This document shows, piece after piece, positions 60,370 through 64,000 of a DNA stretch of 64,000 nucleotides. Origin of the DNA: CBDBKE01 sp965218055 (GTDB lineage: Bacteria; Acidobacteriota; Terriglobia; JAJPHL01; JAPKYU01). Within the stretch, counting starts at the first letter, position 1, and every line of letters starts with the position of its first letter. The stretch lies in assembly GCA_965218055.1 (NCBI GenBank), contig CBDCKA010000001.1, positions 310,001 to 374,000 on the forward strand, written 5' to 3'. The notes beneath the pieces are model-generated. The model made no database searches. It saw only the letters and a list, made by a program, of their open reading frames with translations, and had not been told where the DNA came from. The position numbers and the translations under genes are program-made.

Positions 60370-61356
60370 TCACTTCAGCGCGCGAGCGATTTCGTCACAT
60401 TCCGGGAAGCCGAAGGGGACCCCGTCCAGCCGCAGCCCCGCCTCCTGCCGCGTCATCCGGCCAATGCGCGCGACCGGCGTGCCCCGCGCTGCCAGAGCCT
60501 GCTGGACCCGGTCCGCGTCCGGCTCGGCCACGACGATTAGCAAGGAACCAGAAGCAATCAGCCGCAGGGGATCTAATTCGAGCGCTCGGCAGAGTGCTGC
60601 GGTCTCAGGCAACACTGGGATGCGGGCGCGTTCTACGGCCAGGCCTGAGCCGGCCGCCTGCGCCAGTTCGTACAGACCGCCCTGCAATCCGCCTTCGGTA
60701 GGGTCGTGCATGCCGTGGACCGGGGCGGCGGCCGCGGCAGCCAGTGCGTCGGCGACCACGCTGATGCCGGGCCGAAACAGAAGATCACGCGCCCGGCCGA
60801 GCACCTCGGCATCCAAGTGGCCTGCCAGTTGCCCGGCTTTCTCCCGCGCCAGGATGGCCGTGCCCTCCAGGGCTACCCCGCGCGTCAGCAGTACCGCATC
60901 GCCAGGACAAATGCGCTGCTTCCGCACCAACTGCTCCTTCTCGACCTCCCCCAACATTTGCCCGGCCACAATGGGCCGGTCCAAACCCGGGGTGATCTCC
61001 GTGTGCCCGCCGCACAGCGTGACACCCAACTCGGCGCAAGCGGCCAACACGTCGGCAAAGATGGACTCGGCCAGCGCCGGGTCACTGTCGGGCAGCAACA
61101 AAGTGACCAGGAACCACCGGGGACGCGCGCCCAGAGTGGCCAGATCGTTGGCATTCACCTGCACGGCGTACCAGCCGATCCGCTCGGCTGTGAAGGTGAC
61201 GGGATCGGCGCTGACCACCAGGTAACGGTCGCCAAAATCCAGCACTGCGGCGTCCTCGCCCACCCGCGGTCCCACCACGACCCGCGGGTCGCCGCGCGGA
61301 ATGCGCTCAAGCAGCCGGGCCAGCACGTCGGGAGGAAGCTTTCCGAATTGAGTCAT
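60370..61356 (-). CDS. AIR synthase/HypE-like protein
   Basis: 328 residues of the PurM/HypE/SelD/ThiL fold. VVGPRVGEDAAVLDFGDRYL near the N-terminus has the acidic ATP/Mg motif. ANDLATLGARPRWFLV, GGHTEITPGLDRPIV and HDPTEGGLQGGLYEL are typical of HypE-related AIR-synthase-like proteins. It lacks the C-terminal Cys of HypE, and there are no hydrogenase genes nearby, so it is an uncharacterised kinase- or synthase-like member rather than HypE. The start ATG (61356) sits in a perfect 16-bp tandem repeat that supplies a second, out-of-frame ATG at 61372. Confidence 0.82.
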   Translation of the reverse strand: MTQFGKLPPDVLARLLERIPRGDPRVVVGPRVGEDAAVLDFGDRYLVVSADPVTFTAERIGWYAVQVNANDLATLGARPRWFLVTLLLPDSDPALAESIFADVLAACAELGVTLCGGHTEITPGLDRPIVAGQMLGEVEKEQLVRKQRICPGDAVLLTRGVALEGTAILAREKAGQLAGHLDAEVLGRARDLLFRPGISVVADALAAAAAAPVHGMHDPTEGGLQGGLYELAQAAGSGLAVERARIPVLPETAALCRALELDPLRLIASGSLLIVVAEPDADRVQQALAARGTPVARIGRMTRQEAGLRLDGVPFGFPECDEIARALK

Positions 61357-61374
61357 GGCCGAATTGAGTCATGG
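61343..61374 (-). repeat. 16-bp perfect tandem repeat covering the AIR-synthase-like start codon
   Basis: CCGAATTGAGTCATGG (plus-strand reading) at 61343-61358 and 61359-61374. On the minus strand each unit carries ATGACTCAATTCGG. Only the inner ATG (61356) is in frame. Confidence 0.85.
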
Positions 61375-61441
61375 ACTCAGCGAATCATTCGACTCTTCCA
61401 GATAAAGTGACCATGGAAGAAAGGGGCCAGGAACAAAACTG

Positions 61442-62428
61442 CTACCTAATGGCAGAAAGGCTGCCCGGGCGGTCGTGGTGACGAGAGACAATTCGTGCTA
61501 TCGAACAAATCCTTCGTTGCTGCGACTCGAAATAGGTCCGGATCAGGATTTCGCCAATCAGCCCGGTGGCCACTAACTGCACCCCGGCCAGCGTCAGGAC
61601 AAAGCCCGTCAGCAGCAGCGGCCCATGCTCCATGAACACGGAGAGCCCCTGCAGCTTCTTCCACAACACAAACGCCAGGCACGCGCCACCGGAGGCCAGA
61701 GCGGCCAGGCCCAGGGCGCCGAAGAAGTGCAACGGGCGGGTGAGGTACTTGCGCAAGAAGCGCACGGTCAACAGGTCGAACAGGACGCGGAAGGTGCGGT
61801 CTAACCCGTAGTGCGAACGGCCGGCCGCGCGGACGACGTTGCGAATGGGGACCTCGGCCACTCGCGCGCGATTCACATCGGCCAGGATGGGGATGAACCG
61901 GTGCAGCTCTCCGTAGAGGTTGACGCCCTTAATGATTTCGCGACGGTAGGCCTTGAAGGTGGTGCCGAAATCGTGCAGCGGAATGCCGGAAATTTTCCGC
62001 GCGCACCAATTGGCCATCGCCGAGGGGAGACGCCGGGTCAGGAGGTTGTCCACGCGTGGGTGACGCCAGCCGCTGACCAGATCGTAGCCCTCGCGCATCT
62101 TTTCCACCAGGACGGGGATATCGGCCGGGTCGTGCTGCAGGTCGCCGTCCATGGCGATAATGACCTCGCCTCGGGCAGCGTCGAAGCCGGCGGCCAGCGC
62201 GCCGCTCTGCCCGAAATTGCGGCGTAGTTGAACAGCCAGGACGCGCTCGTCCCGCTCGACCAGCGACTCCAGAAAGGCAAAGGAGCGGTCGGTGGAGGCG
62301 TCATCCACGAAAACAATCTCGAAGGAGGGGTAGTCGGTTTGCATGACCTCCACAATGCGCGCGTACAGTGACTCCAGGTGAGGCTCTTCGTTGTGCACGG
62401 GAATGACCAGGGAGAATTCCGGCTTCAC
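61442..62428 (-). CDS. GT2 polyprenyl-phosphate glycosyltransferase (DPM1/ArnC/GtrB-like)
   Basis: 328 residues. GT-A domain: FSLVIPVHNEEPHLESLYAR, FVDDASTDRS, RRNFGQSGALAAGFDAARGE, MDGDLQHDP (Asp-x-Asp metal site) and the later DFGTTFKAYRR. Two C-terminal membrane segments (LHFFGALGLAALASGGACLA; LLLTGFVLTLAGVQLVATGL) place it at the inner membrane. Such enzymes load a sugar onto undecaprenyl phosphate. The overlap (ATGA) with the ChbG-type deacetylase gene suggests the transferred sugar is then deacetylated, as ArnC/ArnD do in lipid A modification; the specific sugar is unknown. Confidence 0.9.
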   Translation of the reverse strand: MKPEFSLVIPVHNEEPHLESLYARIVEVMQTDYPSFEIVFVDDASTDRSFAFLESLVERDERVLAVQLRRNFGQSGALAAGFDAARGEVIIAMDGDLQHDPADIPVLVEKMREGYDLVSGWRHPRVDNLLTRRLPSAMANWCARKISGIPLHDFGTTFKAYRREIIKGVNLYGELHRFIPILADVNRARVAEVPIRNVVRAAGRSHYGLDRTFRVLFDLLTVRFLRKYLTRPLHFFGALGLAALASGGACLAFVLWKKLQGLSVFMEHGPLLLTGFVLTLAGVQLVATGLIGEILIRTYFESQQRRICSIARIVSRHHDRPGSLSAIR

Positions 62429-63168
62429 CGGCTGGCTCGCTTTCGTGGGGTTCCGCCGAGGGCGCGGAACGAGGTCAGTTCGATTCCCTTGCGCTCGAGC
62501 AGGCGGCGCACCTCAGGGTTGGTCAGCGCCTCCAGTTCCACCTGGCGCTCTCGCTTCAGCCGGGTGGGGGCCCGCCGGAGTTCGTCGTCGCACAGGCCGG
62601 GGTGGCACATCAGTTCGTTGAGGCCAGTCGGCAGGCGTTCCAGCCGCTTCAACAGCCGCTGCCGGTTCAGCCGCCCCGTCAGGCGCACGCCCAGGAAATG
62701 ATCCGGGGTTCGCAGGCCGCGCGCGGTGGCCTGGCGCCTGTAGAGTGGCCGCCGCACCCAGAGGATGCCAAACCGGGTTGCGACCCGCGCTACGGCCCGC
62801 CACACGTGTGGCAACAGGTGTACGTGCTTGTGGGTATTCAGGTGCGAGGGAGTCAGCCCGGCGGCCACAATTTTCTCCACCTGCCGGGAAAACTCTTCTT
62901 CGATCTCGTCGGTCGACGAGGACAGCCCCCGGCGCAAGAACGACGGCAACCGTTGCGGGAGCCGCTGGCCTTCACGCCACAGCACCAGATGCACCCCCAC
63001 ATCCAACGACGGCGTGCAGTAGGCGATGTCGACCGCGTGAGCGAAGGCCGGCGCGTTGGCCATCAGGCTGGTGGCGGTGACGATACCCTGCTCGTGCGCG
63101 CGCAGGATGCCTTCATTGACACCCCGGGTGAAGCCAAAGTCGTCCGCACTGACAATCAACCGCCTCAT
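62425..63168 (-). CDS. ChbG/HpnK-family (YdjC) carbohydrate deacetylase
   Basis: 247 residues from the ATG at 63168; the frame is open to 63249 but the family starts at RRLIVSADDFG. Metal-site motifs: SADDFGFTRGVNEGI (Asp-Asp), HLNTHKHVHLLPHVW (His pair) and LMCHPG. Members remove an acetyl group from N-acetylated sugars or, as HpnK, from a hopanoid side chain. Coupled to a GT2 gene downstream (ATGA overlap), so the substrate is probably the lipid-linked sugar made by that transferase. No hopanoid genes are in the window. Confidence 0.88.
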   Translation of the reverse strand: MRRLIVSADDFGFTRGVNEGILRAHEQGIVTATSLMANAPAFAHAVDIAYCTPSLDVGVHLVLWREGQRLPQRLPSFLRRGLSSSTDEIEEEFSRQVEKIVAAGLTPSHLNTHKHVHLLPHVWRAVARVATRFGILWVRRPLYRRQATARGLRTPDHFLGVRLTGRLNRQRLLKRLERLPTGLNELMCHPGLCDDELRRAPTRLKRERQVELEALTNPEVRRLLERKGIELTSFRALGGTPRKRASR

Positions 63169-63301
63169 CCGCCAAACTGCCGACGTGCCTGCACCCGCCC
63201 CTGCACACAACAAGGCTCGACAGCAGCACAGGCCGTTGTAGAATAGCACGTTTGCCGGACCGCCCTAGGGTCCGGGAAAACCATTGAACCGAGGCAGGAG
63301 A

Positions 63302-63568
63302 ATGAACCGAAAGCCAATCACTGGTCGTGCCCCGGAGGAGCTGAGTATTCCCGAGCGGCTTCAATATGCCGGCAACTGGATGGCGTTGGAGCTGTACACG
63401 CCCCCCAATTTAGACGAGGAGCAGGAAACGCCGGTGATTCAGTTCAGGCTGCGGCGCATCCGTGCCGTGGGTGACACGGTCCAGGACTGCATTCGGCAAC
63501 TTCAGCAGGCCAACCTCGATCCGCGCAACTTCGAGTTCACGCAGATCACTCCGCCTTACACGGTTTAG
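63302..63568 (+). CDS. Small conserved-looking protein of unknown function
   Basis: 88 residues, MNRKPITGRAPEELSIPERL. GAGG at 63291-63294 gives the best ribosome-site spacing to this ATG; a TTG at 63284 is possible. Acidic N-terminal half with LDEEQETPVIQFRLRRIRAV, then a helix DTVQDCIRQLQQANLDP and FEFTQITPPYTV. No membrane segment or catalytic motif is visible. The composition looks like a real small globular protein. Family not recognised; isolated gene. Confidence 0.65.
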   Translation: MNRKPITGRAPEELSIPERLQYAGNWMALELYTPPNLDEEQETPVIQFRLRRIRAVGDTVQDCIRQLQQANLDPRNFEFTQITPPYTV

Positions 63569-63685
63569 TCCCACAGGGTTTAGCCCCGGCCCGTCTCGTG
63601 GCGGCGACTGGTGCTGCCACAGAGAATCGGGAACGGTAGGTGGGCATTGAGCTCGGAGACAAATTGAGTTCTTCGGAGGTACTCA

Positions 63686-64000
63686 ATGGGCCATATCATT
63701 GTTTTTTCCGATTCACACGTTGGGGACCGGCATTGCTCACTCCGCAAACCGGAAGCTCAGGACCGATTCATAAACGACCTGAAACAGTATTCGGAGATCG
63801 AGGAGCTGATCCTGCTAGGTGACATTTTTGAGATCAACCTTGCACCCCTAAACAAAGCGTTAGATGGCACACCCGGATACTTCGAGCCGGAGGAGGAGCG
63901 GGATCCCAATTATTCAGGCATGCGTTCCTTCCTGAAGAAACTAGATGTCCTCTCTATCAAGAAAGTCGTCTATTTGCCAGGCAACCACGATTTCCGCTTC
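63686..64000 (+). CDS. Calcineurin-like metallophosphoesterase, 3' end beyond the window
   Basis: 105 visible residues from the ATG at 63686, preceded by GGAGG (63674-63678 region). Metal-binding motifs in order: FSDSHVGDRH near the N-terminus (D-x-H), LILLGDIFE (GDxxE) and YLPGNHDFRF (GNHD). This is the calcineurin-like phosphoesterase pattern, used on phospholipids, nucleotides or cyclic nucleotides depending on family; the insert between GDIFE and GNHD (about 45 residues) recalls UDP-diacylglucosamine hydrolase-like members. Incomplete, so no finer call. Confidence 0.85.
   Translation, partial: MGHIIVFSDSHVGDRHCSLRKPEAQDRFINDLKQYSEIEELILLGDIFEINLAPLNKALDGTPGYFEPEEERDPNYSGMRSFLKKLDVLSIKKVVYLPGNHDFRF

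Noticed and set aside
60370..61356. Calling the AIR-synthase-like protein HypE
   Set aside because: No C-terminal Cys for carbamoyl transfer and no hydrogenase maturation genes in the window.

Overview
The window looks like a chromosomal piece of an Acidobacteriota genome, probably close to the Solibacter/Bryobacter side of the phylum. The evidence is the gene content. There are two very large Oar-type TonB-dependent receptors with an N-terminal carboxypeptidase-like domain, an acidobacterial-type VWA protein (TIGR03436-like), a TIGR03437-type secreted protein, five PQQ-like beta-propeller proteins of the 'WPQWRGP' kind, and a DUF1080 protein. Coding density is high, GC is high, and many neighbouring genes overlap by ATGA. 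The taxonomic call is inference from family content, not from a marker gene.

Layout. 1-2388: SirB1-like protein (partial), proline dehydrogenase and thioredoxin reductase, all on the minus strand. 2829-3939: a complete IS3-family element with an A_AAA_AAC frameshift site. 4000-5412: a secreted protein of unknown family with kinase-like motifs. 5725-18234: a compatible-solute and stress region. It holds a TreT-like GT4 glycosyltransferase, a DUF5752 protein, a GT20 trehalose-6-phosphate synthase, a CPA2/Kef-type antiporter, a NarL-type two-component pair, and a GpgS-GpgP pair for glucosylglycerate. 18384-42517: five PQQ-like propeller genes, two Oar-like receptors, an MFS transporter, and a plus-strand run (LuxE-like acyl-activating protein, aldehyde dehydrogenase, GT4, LolD-like ATPase, giant FtsX-like permease, PQQ propeller). 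42753-64000: housekeeping and miscellaneous genes: tsaB, namZ, mrp, a VWA protein plus a 1125-residue unknown, a phosphoribosyltransferase, a TIGR03437 protein, bioY-CBS, an HEXXH protein, a DUF1080 protein, a REC-PilZ coiled-coil protein, an AIR-synthase-like protein, a GT2 plus ChbG-type deacetylase pair, and a metallophosphoesterase cut by the window end.

The most unusual object is a 2141-bp IS1-family element at 7804-9944. It has 21-bp terminal inverted repeats (19 of 21 matching) and a perfect 8-bp target duplication, CAATATCC. Besides an intact transposase it carries cargo: a 55-residue Cys-containing basic protein, a 127-residue coiled-coil protein, a 61-residue ORF, a strong intrinsic terminator, and a class II tRNA-like gene with an odd anticodon loop. 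Three of its ORFs have a sigma70-like promoter whose -10 box ends exactly 7 nt before the ATG, which predicts leaderless mRNAs. The element landed three codons before the natural stop of the trehalose-6-phosphate synthase gene and supplies a new stop from its own end. It thereby split a former gene run of synthase, DUF5752 protein and GT4 without destroying any gene.

A second theme is short tandem repeats that contain start codons, at four genes. One is a relay of three 4-codon micro-ORFs between two PQQ genes.
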